Below, one piece after another: positions 1-9,315 of a stretch of 24,465 nucleotides of DNA. Location of the stretch: the NCBI GenBank assembly GCA_021789735.1, contig JAJYJB010000037.1, positions 1 to 24,465 of the forward strand. The letters run 5' to 3'. The notes below the pieces were generated by a model that ran no database searches, was not told the DNA's origin, and was given only the letters and a program-made list of their open reading frames with translations. Position 1 is the first letter of the stretch, and each line of letters begins with the position of its first letter. Made by a program: the position numbers and the translations under genes. The DNA is from Nitrospirota bacterium (lineage in GTDB: Bacteria > Nitrospirota > Thermodesulfovibrionia > Thermodesulfovibrionales > JdFR-88).

Positions 1-159
1 GGAACTCCTTCCGTAAAAAAAACAAAAACAAAAACAAAACAAAAACTCTCCAGGGAAAAATCTCATCAATAATACTTCATCCCGAAAGAAAAAAGGGCAT
101 TTTTGTTTTTTATGGCAACAGGCCGGCCGCCCCGCCCGCCCGTACGAAGCGATGCGGCC
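1..159. other. Gene-free left edge with A-rich low-complexity tract
   Basis: No convincing coding region. Bases 16-46 are an A/C simple-sequence tract (runs of A broken by single C). A GC-rich stretch at 121-140 lies just past the stop of the cytochrome gene. I see no clear intrinsic terminator for that gene. Confidence 0.5.
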
Positions 160-486
160 CTATTTGAAGGTCCTTAAAATGTAGCGGGCGATCTTTCCGG
201 CCTGGGCGTCCGGGACCATCTGCTTGCTGAAGGCGTGCATTCCGGGGCCCGGGCGCCTCATAATGCGCACGATGTCCTCTGCCGTTTTGACGCCATGCTT
301 CCGCAGGTCTTTTTTGTGCAGCGTGTAAGCCGGGTTTATCACGTTGCCTCCGCTGAAATGGCAGCCGGCGCAGTTTTTCTTGAAAAGCGCTTTTCCGGAC
401 ATCCCCTTTGCGGCGGCCGGGGCGGGCAGAGACAAAAACAGAAGGAGCACGGAGGCCAGGACTGCGGCGGGTGGGGCTTTCTTCAT
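160..486 (-). CDS. Small periplasmic monohaem cytochrome c (class I, c6/c553-like)
   Basis: An exported electron carrier of 108 aa. An N-terminal signal peptide (positive MKK, hydrophobic residues 8-20, AAA-KG cleavage region near 26) is followed by the haem motif CAGCH at residues 39-43. A likely axial Met lies in GPGMHAF (Met83), and the helical tail resembles cytochrome c6/c553 domains. The open frame continues upstream to a TTG at 504. The ATG at 486 is the better start because an AAGGAG ribosome site lies 5-6 bases before it, inside that extension. The haem O synthase gene ends 72 bases upstream on the same strand, so the two are probably co-transcribed and may serve the same respiratory chain. 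The redox partner cannot be told from the sequence. Confidence 0.9.
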   Translation of the reverse strand: MKKAPPAAVLASVLLLFLSLPAPAAAKGMSGKALFKKNCAGCHFSGGNVINPAYTLHKKDLRKHGVKTAEDIVRIMRRPGPGMHAFSKQMVPDAQAGKIARYILRTFK

Positions 487-557
487 TTTCTTCTCCTTTT
501 TCAAGCGGCGTCTTACTTGAGGAACGTTCAGGTCATATCAAATTGAATTAAACTAAA

Positions 558-1409
558 CTAAAATATCCTGTCTGCCGACAGCAGGCACATCACTGCCAGC
601 ATGGCTGCGTTCATCCCTTTCCAGGCAAAAAGATAGCTTTTTCTTTTTCCCTCCCTGTTCCTGAGAACGGCGGCCCCGCTCAGGGCCATCCAGGCGGCCA
701 CGGCAGCAAGGCCGTATGTGATGGCGCGCCCCGAAGAGCCAAGCACAAGGAGCATCGCGCTTGCGGCGCAGCTTAAGTTCCAGCTGAAGATAATGCGCGA
801 GAGCTGGCGTTCCGAGAACACCGCTGCAAGGGAGGGGAGTCCGGCTTTTTCATATTCTTCCCCATACTCCGAGATGAACAGCCAGAAATGGGGTATCTGC
901 CACATATAGAAAAAAAAGCACGGCAGGACATATCCAGGTGAGGCGAGCGCGCCGCCCCCGTAAACCCAGCCGATGGCCGGCAGGATGGCCCCGATGAGAG
1001 CTCCGGGAACTGCCGCAAAAGCGGTTTTCCTCTTAAGCGGCGTGTAGACTGCCCCATACCAGAAGACCGCAAACAGGCCCATCGCGGCAGGCAGAAGGCC
1101 CCCGTACATTCCCAGGACAACCGCCCCGGAGGTTATGAGGGCGGCCGAAAAGAAAAGGGCCCCGGCGGGGCCGGTCCTTCCCGAGGGCAGAGGCCTTCCG
1201 CTTGTCCTTGGCATCAGGGCGTCGGTCTTCCTTTCGAGCAACTGGTTGAGGGCGGAGGAGCCGCAGGCAAGCAGTATGACACCCGCGGCGAGCGCGAGAA
1301 GCCGGGGCCCCGGCCGGGGAGCGGCAAGAAGGTAGCCGGTTGCCGCGGCCATCACGGAAAAGAGGGATATCCTTATGCGGCAAAGCTCAAGCCATTTCCC
1401 GATGCTCAT
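558..1409 (-). CDS. cyoE/ctaB: Protoheme IX farnesyltransferase (haem O synthase)
   Basis: A UbiA-superfamily integral membrane prenyltransferase that adds a farnesyl group to haem b to make haem O for haem-copper oxidases. The first allylic-diphosphate motif is at residues 55-69 (N55, E59, D63, then MPRT, followed by GRPLPSG). The second conserved region begins at YTPLKRKT, followed by a Gly/Ala-rich stretch ending PAIGW. The length of 283 aa and the multiple hydrophobic helices fit the family. The ATG at 1409 has AAGGA directly against it, which is unusually close; the next Met is residue 19, inside the first helix, so I keep this start. A 21-bp tandem repeat lies immediately upstream. No oxidase subunits are in the window. 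Confidence 0.95.
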   Translation of the reverse strand: MSIGKWLELCRIRISLFSVMAAATGYLLAAPRPGPRLLALAAGVILLACGSSALNQLLERKTDALMPRTSGRPLPSGRTGPAGALFFSAALITSGAVVLGMYGGLLPAAMGLFAVFWYGAVYTPLKRKTAFAAVPGALIGAILPAIGWVYGGGALASPGYVLPCFFFYMWQIPHFWLFISEYGEEYEKAGLPSLAAVFSERQLSRIIFSWNLSCAASAMLLVLGSSGRAITYGLAAVAAWMALSGAAVLRNREGKRKSYLFAWKGMNAAMLAVMCLLSADRIF

Positions 1410-1414
1410 TCCTT

Positions 1415-1475
1415 AGCTTCTTTCAATTAAGCTGGAGCTTCTTTCAATTAAGCTGGAGCTTCTTTCAATTAAGCC
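1415..1475. repeat. 21-bp direct tandem repeat, about 2.9 copies
   Basis: The unit starting AGCTTCTTTCAATTAAGC occurs at 1415-1435, 1436-1456 and, incomplete with its last bases changed, 1457-1475. The full copies are identical. The array sits in the 5' leader of the haem O synthase gene, so its copy number sets the leader length. There are no spacers, so it is not a CRISPR array. Confidence 0.9.
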
Positions 1476-1640
1476 AAAGCCCGGGGCCTTTTGTTTCCGG
1501 GGGCAAAGCTCCGAAAAAACTTTGGGTTTCCTGCTTTTCTTTTTGGAAGGACTTTCTTTCCGGCCCGCCCGGCCAGGACCATCTGTCAGATTCTATACCA
1601 GTATGGCCGGATTGGGAAGTTTAATTTTAAAAAAAACAGC

Positions 1641-1668
1641 AAAAAATGGCGGCATATCCGCCGTTTTT
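1641..1668. terminator. Symmetrical terminator-like hairpin
   Basis: GGCGG (1648-1652) pairs with CCGCC (1658-1662) around a CATAT loop. A run of A on the left (1641-1646) and T on the right (1664-1668) make it look like a terminator in both directions. It lies between divergent genes, just before the -10-like TATACT of the DUF2147 gene, so it may insulate that promoter from upstream read-through. Confidence 0.5.
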
Positions 1669-1670
1669 AC

Positions 1671-1676
1671 TATACT
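1671..1676 (+). promoter_or_regulatory. Candidate -10 box for DUF2147 gene
   Basis: TATACT lies 9 bases before the ATG at 1686, so transcription would start about 2-4 bases ahead of the start codon. No good -35 box is visible because the hairpin occupies that position. Confidence 0.4.
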
Positions 1677-1685
1677 ATTAGGACC

Positions 1686-2237
1686 ATGTTTATTCACGAC
1701 GCCAGAGAAAAGCGGGGAGCGAAGTCTCTTTTGCAAAGCGGGTCAGGCCACCGTTCCATTGTTTTTTCCCTGTCCCTCTTTCTTTTTCTGTCCGTCCTTT
1801 TTTCTTTGCCTGGCGGCGCCTGCGCCAAAGGCGCGGCAGTGCCCCGTTCCCGGCAGATAGTGGGCTTCTGGCTTACACAGAAAGGCGATGCGCAGGTGCA
1901 GTTTTACAGCGGCGGGCAGATCAAGGGGAGGCCAAGTTTTCTGGGGAGGCTTGCCTGGCTGAGGCAGCCAAACGATGACAATGGCAGGCCGGCCCTGGAT
2001 GATAACAATCCAAACCCGGCCCTCCGCAGCCACCCGATACTGGGGCTTGTGATAATACACGCGGTCTACCGCGGCGGGGGGCAATGGGAGGGCACGGTTT
2101 ACGACCCGGACAACGGAAAGACTTACAGCTGCTCCATCCGGCTGGCAGGTCCGGATACGATGAAAATGAGGGGATACCTCGGGTTTTCACTTTTCGGACG
2201 GACCGAGACCTGGAAGCGCGTCAAAGGCAATTCCTGA
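1686..2237 (+). CDS. Exported DUF2147 family protein
   Basis: A 183-aa protein with an N-terminal hydrophobic export signal (about residues 24-42, ending near GGACAKG) and one DUF2147 domain (about 56-180). Family hallmarks visible are GFWLTQKGDAQVQFY, the DDNNPNPALRSHPILG segment, VYDPDNGKTYSCSI, and the closing MRGYLGFSLFGRTETW. The family is periplasmic or outer-membrane associated, with a lipocalin-like beta fold, and its biochemical role is poorly defined. The frame is open from 1491, but the region upstream of 1686 is low-complexity and contains a hairpin, so the ATG at 1686 is chosen. It converges on the Smr gene. Confidence 0.85.
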   Translation: MFIHDAREKRGAKSLLQSGSGHRSIVFSLSLFLFLSVLFSLPGGACAKGAAVPRSRQIVGFWLTQKGDAQVQFYSGGQIKGRPSFLGRLAWLRQPNDDNGRPALDDNNPNPALRSHPILGLVIIHAVYRGGGQWEGTVYDPDNGKTYSCSIRLAGPDTMKMRGYLGFSLFGRTETWKRVKGNS

Positions 2238-2273
2238 CCTCACATTAGAGCTGCCCCAAAATTGGCGGTCTGC

Positions 2274-2295
2274 CCGGAAGCATGCCGGTTTTTTT
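2274..2295 (+). terminator. Possible terminator of DUF2147 gene
   Basis: CCGG (2274-2277) pairs with CCGG (2285-2288) around a 7-base loop, followed directly by seven T (2289-2295). The stem is short. It lies 37 bases after the DUF2147 stop, in the convergent gap before the Smr gene. Confidence 0.4.
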
Positions 2296-2299
2296 GCCA

Positions 2300-2602
2300 T
2301 CAGCCGCGCGATTTTTTCAGGAAAACAAGCGTGGCGCCCCATCCGCCGGCATCCTCTCCGGCAGGCCGGTAAGAGGCCACATCCGGCAGGCGCCTCAGGA
2401 CCGAATGCACCTTCTCCCGGAGCATGCCCGTCCCCTTGCCGTGTATTATCCGCAGCTCGAAGATCCCTTTCTCCCTGCACAGGGCGATGTATTCGGGCAG
2501 GAGGTCTTCCACATCGCGGGGATTGAATGCGTGCAGGTCCAGTACCCCGTCGATGGGCAGCTGCACCGCCTCCGGGTCCTCAGGGTATCTTTCTTCCTCC
2601 AC
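2300..2602 (-). CDS. Stand-alone Smr domain protein
   Basis: A 100-aa protein that is essentially a single Smr (small MutS-related) domain. Visible hallmarks are the LDLH motif near residue 21, IIHGKGTGMLRE near 53 and the closing GGWGATLVFL. Smr domains are nucleic-acid endonuclease or binding modules; the HGKGTG loop is the catalytic or binding signature. No MutS2 core is present, so this is the short cytosolic form, whose role is unsettled. The start is a GTG at 2602 with no good ribosome site, so the true start could be a few codons further in. Confidence 0.88.
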   Translation of the reverse strand: MEEERYPEDPEAVQLPIDGVLDLHAFNPRDVEDLLPEYIALCREKGIFELRIIHGKGTGMLREKVHSVLRRLPDVASYRPAGEDAGGWGATLVFLKKSRG

Positions 2603-2782
2603 GGCCCCAGTTTAACAGAAAATTTTATTAATTACGCATCCCGCCCGCTCATCCAAAAAGTATGGTATATTTTTTGTTATGCCAAACAGGCTTTCAGGCC
2701 TGCTGGAGACAAAAAGAAAAACAAAAAAACCTTCCTTCAGGAGATGGACTGAAAAGATGACAAAAGCCTTGGGTGAAGCGAA
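2603..2782 (+). promoter_or_regulatory. Leader region of the hpnJK cluster
   Basis: An AT-rich core (2660-2682) could hold a promoter. It is followed by a small CAGGC/GCCTG hairpin near 2689-2704. A nine-codon reading frame (ATG 2757, peptide MTKALGEAK) ends with a TGA that overlaps the hpnJ ATG at 2783 as ATGA. This might couple translation, but it could be chance. No strong ribosome site precedes hpnJ. Confidence 0.3.
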
Positions 2783-4204
2783 ATGAAGGTGCTCTTTCTT
2801 AACCCCCCGTCTTTTGCCGGTTTCGACGGAGGGGCCGGGGCGCGCTACCAGGCCGCCCGCGAGGTGCGCTCTTTCTGGTATCCGGCGTGGCTGGCCTACG
2901 GCGCGGGGCTGGTAAAGGAAAGCCTTCTCGTAGACGCTCCGCCCTCCGGGGCCGGCGTTGAAGACGTGGTGCGGGCTGGCAAAGGCTTCGACATGGCCGT
3001 GATACATACAAGCACACCTACCGTGGCCAACGACTGCTCCGTAGCCACCCGTTTCAAGGAAGCCTATCCGGGCATGCTGGTCTGTCTGGTAGGCCCGCAT
3101 GTGATGACGCTTCCGTTTGAGACGCTTAAAAGCTGCCCCGCGCTGGACTTTGTCTGCATCGGGGAGTTCGACTACACGATAGCCGAGATAGCGGAGGGCA
3201 AAGACTTCAGGGAGGTCCAGGGGGTGGCCTATCTCAAGGACGGGCAGCTTGTCCGCACCCCCGCGCGTCCGCTGATAACGGACCTGGACGCCCTGCCTTT
3301 TGTCACGGACATATACGCCAGGGACCTTAAGATAGAAGACTACTACGACGGCTACCTGGACCATCCCTACATGGCCCTTTATACTGCCAGGGGATGCAGG
3401 GCCAAGTGCACTTTCTGCCTTTGGCACCAGACGATAGGCGGCGAGGTGGTCCGCGCCAGGAGCGTCCAGAACGTGTACGAGGAGTTTGCCCACGCGAAGG
3501 GGCTGTTTCCCCAGGTGAAGGAGTTTTATTTTGACGACGACACCTTTACGGGCGACCCGGCCCGCGCCGGGGAGATAGCCAGAAAAATAGGCCCCCTCGG
3601 GATAAAGTGGTCCGCCACGGCCAGGGCCACCGTCCCTTACGAGACGCTCAAGGTGCTCAAGGAAAACGGGCTAAGGCTCCTTGTGGTGGGCTTTGAGTCG
3701 GCAAACCAGAAGATACTGAACAACATAAGAAAAGGCATAACCATGGAGGGGGCCAGGAAATTCGTGAAGGACTGCAGGGAGCTTGGCATCCTCCTGCACG
3801 CCTGCTTCATCCTGGGGCTTCCGGGGGAGACCGCCCAGACGATAGAAGAGACCGTCCGGTTCTCCAAGGAAATAGACCCTTACAGCATACAGGTGTCCCT
3901 TGCCGCCCCATACCCCGGCACCGAGCTTTACCGCCAGGCCGCAAAGGAAGGCTGGCTTAGCATGTCCGAAAGCGGGCTCGTTGAAAATGGCATTCAGACC
4001 GGCGCGCTCTCTTATCCCCATCTGTCCAAGGAGGAGATATTCGAGAACGTGGAGAGGTTTTACAGGAGGTTTTATTTCAGGCCCCGCCCGGTGCTCCGCA
4101 TACTGAAGGAAATGCTTTCGGACCGGGAGGTGCTTAAGCGCAGGGCCAGGGAGGGCAGGGAGTTTTTTTCCTTTATGGCAAAGAGAAAGGAAATAGCCAA
4201 ATAG
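2783..4204 (+). CDS. hpnJ: Hopanoid-associated B12-binding-type radical SAM protein HpnJ
   Basis: A 473-aa protein with the HpnJ layout. An N-terminal cobalamin-binding-like Rossmann half (about 1-165, with NPPSFAG, VIHTSTPT and CLVGPHV) is followed by the radical SAM barrel. The 4Fe-4S ligands are C205, C209 and C212 in GCRAKCTFC. Then come EFYFDDDTF, VVGFESANQ and FILGLPGET. In Burkholderia, HpnJ acts after HpnI and HpnK to turn hopanoid-linked glucosamine into the cyclitol ether head group. The neighbouring hpnK supports the assignment. The DxHxxG cobalamin motif is not visible, which is common in this group. HpnI, the expected GlcNAc transferase, is not in the window. Confidence 0.9.
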   Translation: MKVLFLNPPSFAGFDGGAGARYQAAREVRSFWYPAWLAYGAGLVKESLLVDAPPSGAGVEDVVRAGKGFDMAVIHTSTPTVANDCSVATRFKEAYPGMLVCLVGPHVMTLPFETLKSCPALDFVCIGEFDYTIAEIAEGKDFREVQGVAYLKDGQLVRTPARPLITDLDALPFVTDIYARDLKIEDYYDGYLDHPYMALYTARGCRAKCTFCLWHQTIGGEVVRARSVQNVYEEFAHAKGLFPQVKEFYFDDDTFTGDPARAGEIARKIGPLGIKWSATARATVPYETLKVLKENGLRLLVVGFESANQKILNNIRKGITMEGARKFVKDCRELGILLHACFILGLPGETAQTIEETVRFSKEIDPYSIQVSLAAPYPGTELYRQAAKEGWLSMSESGLVENGIQTGALSYPHLSKEEIFENVERFYRRFYFRPRPVLRILKEMLSDREVLKRRAREGREFFSFMAKRKEIAK

Positions 4205-4263
4205 GGAACGGCTGTCCCGGGGGGAACCAATCCCTTTCCATCCCCTCCCGTTTAGAACCTGTC

Positions 4264-4279
4264 TCAAAATTGATTTTGA
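4264..4279. promoter_or_regulatory. 16-bp palindrome, candidate operator
   Basis: TCAAAAT-TG-ATTTTGA is a perfect inverted repeat of 7-bp arms, 12 bases before the hpnK start. Its size and position fit a regulator site or a weak hairpin at the hpnJ-hpnK junction. Confidence 0.4.
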
Positions 4280-4291
4280 AGCGAAAGAGAG

Positions 4292-5179
4292 ATGAAAAAG
4301 TGGCACTGTTTTTTTATGGACCGGAAAAAGAAAACAATTTTTCTTGCGGTCAATGCCGATGACCTGGGCAGGGACGCTTCCGTAAATGCGGCGATAGAAA
4401 AGGCCCACCGCGCGGGCATATTGAATTCGGCCAGCATCATGGCCGGAGGGAGCGTCTTTGAGGAGGCCGTGGGGCTTGCCCGCAGGCTTCCGGGGCTTTC
4501 GGTTGGTCTTCACGCCACGTTCTGCGACGGGCGGGCCGTGCTGCCCCATTCCCAGATACCAGGCATCACCGACGAGAGAGGTTTTTTCGAGAAAAGCCCG
4601 GCAAAGGCGGGCCTCAGGTACTGGAGACAGAGAAAGACCCTGTCGGGACAGATCGAGGCCGAGATAGAGGCGCAGTTCGACCGCCTTGAGGAGGCCGGGA
4701 TAAGGCCCTCGCACGTGGACTCCCATCATCACCTCCACGCCCATCCGGTCCTCTTCAGGCTGCTTTGCAGGGCCGCGGACAGGCGGGGCGTCAGGTGGCT
4801 CAGGATGCCTCCCGGGCCTTTGGGCCCCATAAGGTCTTTTGACGAATTTTTTGCATGGGCCGCCAGGGGCCATGAATGGGCAGCCTTCAAGGCGCTCGGG
4901 TTTTTCAACGCCCGGGCGGCCCGCGCAATGGGGTTTCATTTCTTTTTCTCAAACACCTACGGGCTTTCCCATACCGGGCGGGTCTGCGAGAGTTACCTGC
5001 TGGAGCTGATGCCGCATATAAAAGGGCCGGTAGCGGAGGTCTTCCTCCATCCGGACCTCTCCACGCCCGGAGGGGCAACGGAGCTGGCGGCGGTGGTCTC
5101 CGGAAAGGTAAAAGGTTTTTTTGCCGGTCCGTGCGGCATCACCCTGGCGGGTTTCAAAGATATCCCCGATATGTTATAA
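4292..5179 (+). CDS. hpnK: Hopanoid-associated YdjC/ChbG-family deacetylase HpnK
   Basis: A 295-aa carbohydrate deacetylase of the YdjC/ChbG fold. Visible motifs are NADDLG (residues 21-26, metal-binding Asp), GLHATF (His74) and the His-rich HVDSHHHLHAHP (141-152). The order and spacing match the HpnK group, which removes the acetyl group from N-acetylglucosaminyl bacteriohopanetetrol. It follows hpnJ by 87 bases on the same strand, the gap containing a 16-bp palindrome. The ATG at 4292 has a purine-rich GAAAGAG before it; an alternative ATG at 4316 follows a T-run and lacks a ribosome site. Confidence 0.9.
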   Translation: MKKWHCFFMDRKKKTIFLAVNADDLGRDASVNAAIEKAHRAGILNSASIMAGGSVFEEAVGLARRLPGLSVGLHATFCDGRAVLPHSQIPGITDERGFFEKSPAKAGLRYWRQRKTLSGQIEAEIEAQFDRLEEAGIRPSHVDSHHHLHAHPVLFRLLCRAADRRGVRWLRMPPGPLGPIRSFDEFFAWAARGHEWAAFKALGFFNARAARAMGFHFFFSNTYGLSHTGRVCESYLLELMPHIKGPVAEVFLHPDLSTPGGATELAAVVSGKVKGFFAGPCGITLAGFKDIPDML

Positions 5180-5218
5180 AATTAACCAAGGGGGAAATTA
5201 AAAAAACATAAAAAAATT

Positions 5219-5647
5219 ATGAAGACGATCGGCATAATCCTTATAGCGGCCCTTTGCGCCGCGGTGGGCGAGACTTTTTTAAGTTATGGGATGAGGAGGA
5301 TCGGGGACATAGACTGGAGCGAGCCCTCGAAGTGGGCCGGCTGGTTCGGCACCGTGATCACCTCCCCGTACATAATGATAGGCACCGCCCTTCTGGCCTG
5401 CTTTTTCTTCCTGTACCTTGTCTCCCTGTCCCAGGCGGACCTGAGCTTCGTTATGCCCCTTACCGCTTTTTCGTACATCGCGGCGGCCTTCCTGGCCAAG
5501 ATATTCCTGAAAGAGCATATATCCTGGCTCAGGTGGTCAGGCATAGTCGTGATAGTGATGGGGATAACCCTTATCGCCATGGGCTCCTCCAATTCGTCCC
5601 TCCATGCCTCGCCAGTAAAAGAGGAAAGCACCGCCATCTCCGAATAA
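5219..5647 (+). CDS. Four-helix EamA/SMR-like membrane transporter
   Basis: A 142-aa protein with four predicted membrane segments (about 1-22, 47-70, 74-96 and 101-122) and a short polar tail. It has the half-size architecture of EamA-domain and small multidrug resistance proteins, including ArnE/ArnF-type lipid-linked sugar flippases. The Glu at residue 18 (VGETFLSYG) sits where SMR proteins carry their essential membrane Glu. It follows hpnK by 39 bases, so it may move a hopanoid or its amino-sugar precursor across the membrane; that is inference from context. The ribosome site is weak. Confidence 0.75.
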   Translation: MKTIGIILIAALCAAVGETFLSYGMRRIGDIDWSEPSKWAGWFGTVITSPYIMIGTALLACFFFLYLVSLSQADLSFVMPLTAFSYIAAAFLAKIFLKEHISWLRWSGIVVIVMGITLIAMGSSNSSLHASPVKEESTAISE

Positions 5648-5776
5648 CGGGCATCCGGGCTAAGGTTTTTGTTTTTTCTTCCCGTGTGTTTCCCTCTGCA
5701 ATTGGTAGTGCGCCAGTTTTTTCGATTTCGTCCGGCGTTTCAAACAAAAAACCAGTTAAGAGGGCGCATGTGAGGC

Positions 5777-5914
5777 GCGGGAAGCGGATGGGGGCATGCG
5801 AACGGTTTTTTTTGCCGGCTATCCGGACAGGGATGTCCGGATAGGCAAAAGCCCCGGAGCCGGCCATGGACGGCCGGCGAGAATGAGACGAGCATGCCCG
5901 CCTCCGCTTTCCGC
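5777..5914. other. Three-stem folded intergenic element
   Basis: An outer 23-position helix (5777-5799 with 5892-5914) has only two mismatches and one G-T pair. It encloses two further hairpins. The first (5810-5850) has TTTTGCC/GGCAAAA, a three-base bulge, TATCCGGACA/TGTCCGGATA and a GGGA (GNRA) tetraloop, 17 bp in all. The second (5859-5878) pairs GCCGGCC with GGCCGGC around a six-base loop. No reading frame inside looks coding. It could be a structured RNA, the 3' end or regulatory leader of a neighbour, or a small palindromic mobile element. I recognise no known riboswitch consensus. Confidence 0.6.
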
Positions 5915-5968
5915 CCGGTCTGAATTTTTTTGCCCAAAAACCGATGCACTACCCTACATTTATGTTCC

Positions 5969-5998
5969 TTGTTTTAAGTGCTTCCGGTTTTTTATAAT
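5969..5998 (+). promoter_or_regulatory. Promoter of the kds operon
   Basis: TTGTTT (5969-5974) is followed after 18 bases by a perfect TATAAT (5993-5998). Transcription would start around 6005, two bases before the kdsB ATG at 6007, giving a nearly leaderless message. No Shine-Dalgarno sequence precedes kdsB. Confidence 0.6.
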
Positions 5999-6006
5999 AG
6001 CCTGAT

Positions 6007-8453
<2,447 letters not shown>

Positions 8454-8490
8454 AGATAAAATAAAAGCAGAAAAATAAATTAGAAAGCCG

Positions 8491-9309
8491 ATGAAGACCG
8501 CCAAGGTAAGGATCCTCACTGAGGAGATAGGCGGGGGCGGCCCGCTTATGATAATCGCCGGCCCCTGCGTGATAGAAAGCCGCGATGTCGTGTTCCATAC
8601 GGCTGCGAGGCTCAAGGAGATATGCTCCGCCCTGGGGCTGCCGTACGTCCTTAAAAGCTCCTATGACAAGGCAAACAGGAGCTCGGTGTCCTCTTTCAGG
8701 GGGCCCGGACTGGAGCGCGGGCTGCAGGTGCTTGCGGACGCAAGGGCCTCTCTTGGCGTGCCGGTCATCTCGGACGTGCACTCCGTGCGGGAGGCGGAGG
8801 CCGCCGCGCATGCGCTGGACGCCCTCCAGGTGCCGGCGTTCCTATGCAGGCAGACGGACCTGATACTCGCGGTTTCGCGCACCGGAAAGCCGGGCAATAT
8901 CAAAAAAGGGCAGTTTCTGTCTCCGCAGGAGATGGGAAACGCGGTGGAGAAGTTCACCTCCACTGGGAACCGTTCCCTGGTGCTTACGGAAAGAGGGACG
9001 GCCTTTGGGTATAATAACCTTGTCGTGGACATGCGGGGGATCCCTGTCATGAGGGCCTTCGGTTACCCCGTAGTGTTTGACGCTACTCACAGTGTCCAGC
9101 TGCCTGGCGGGCAAGGGTCGCGCTCGGGCGGACAGAGGGAGTTTGCCCTGACCCTTGCAAAGGCGGCGGTGGCCGCCGGGGCCGACGGCATCTTCATGGA
9201 GGTGCACCCGGAGCCGGAAAAGGCCCTTTGCGACGGGCCCAATATGATAGCCCTTGACGATGTCCAGGAGTTCCTTGCCGCTCTCAAGAGGATAAAAGAG
9301 GCGTTATAG
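8491..9309 (+). CDS. kdsA: 2-dehydro-3-deoxyphosphooctonate aldolase (Kdo8P synthase), metal-dependent type
   Basis: Condenses phosphoenolpyruvate with arabinose 5-phosphate to give Kdo 8-phosphate. The 272-aa chain shows SYDKANRSS, SFRGPGLERGL, PAFLCRQTDL, FDATHSVQLPGG and MEVHPEPEKALCDGP. Residue 26 in AGPCVIES is Cys, as in the Aquifex-type metal-dependent enzymes, where E. coli KdsA has Asn. The His, Glu and Asp ligands in the later motifs are present, so a divalent-metal enzyme is predicted. It sits 37 bases after pyrG behind an A-rich spacer. Confidence 0.97.
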   Translation: MKTAKVRILTEEIGGGGPLMIIAGPCVIESRDVVFHTAARLKEICSALGLPYVLKSSYDKANRSSVSSFRGPGLERGLQVLADARASLGVPVISDVHSVREAEAAAHALDALQVPAFLCRQTDLILAVSRTGKPGNIKKGQFLSPQEMGNAVEKFTSTGNRSLVLTERGTAFGYNNLVVDMRGIPVMRAFGYPVVFDATHSVQLPGGQGSRSGGQREFALTLAKAAVAAGADGIFMEVHPEPEKALCDGPNMIALDDVQEFLAALKRIKEAL

Positions 9310-9315
9310 CGCTGT

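Noticed and set aside
1415..1475. CRISPR array
   Set aside because: The copies are directly adjacent with no spacers and no cas genes are present.
3671..4939. 422-codon open frame on the minus strand
   Set aside because: Antisense to hpnJ and hpnK, which are well supported by motifs; no domain seen in the antisense frame.
5648..6006. A known riboswitch controlling kdsB
   Set aside because: The fold is strong, but I could not match it to the c-di-GMP, fluoride or guanidine consensus from memory, and the predicted kdsB promoter lies downstream of the element, so it would not be in the main kdsB transcript.
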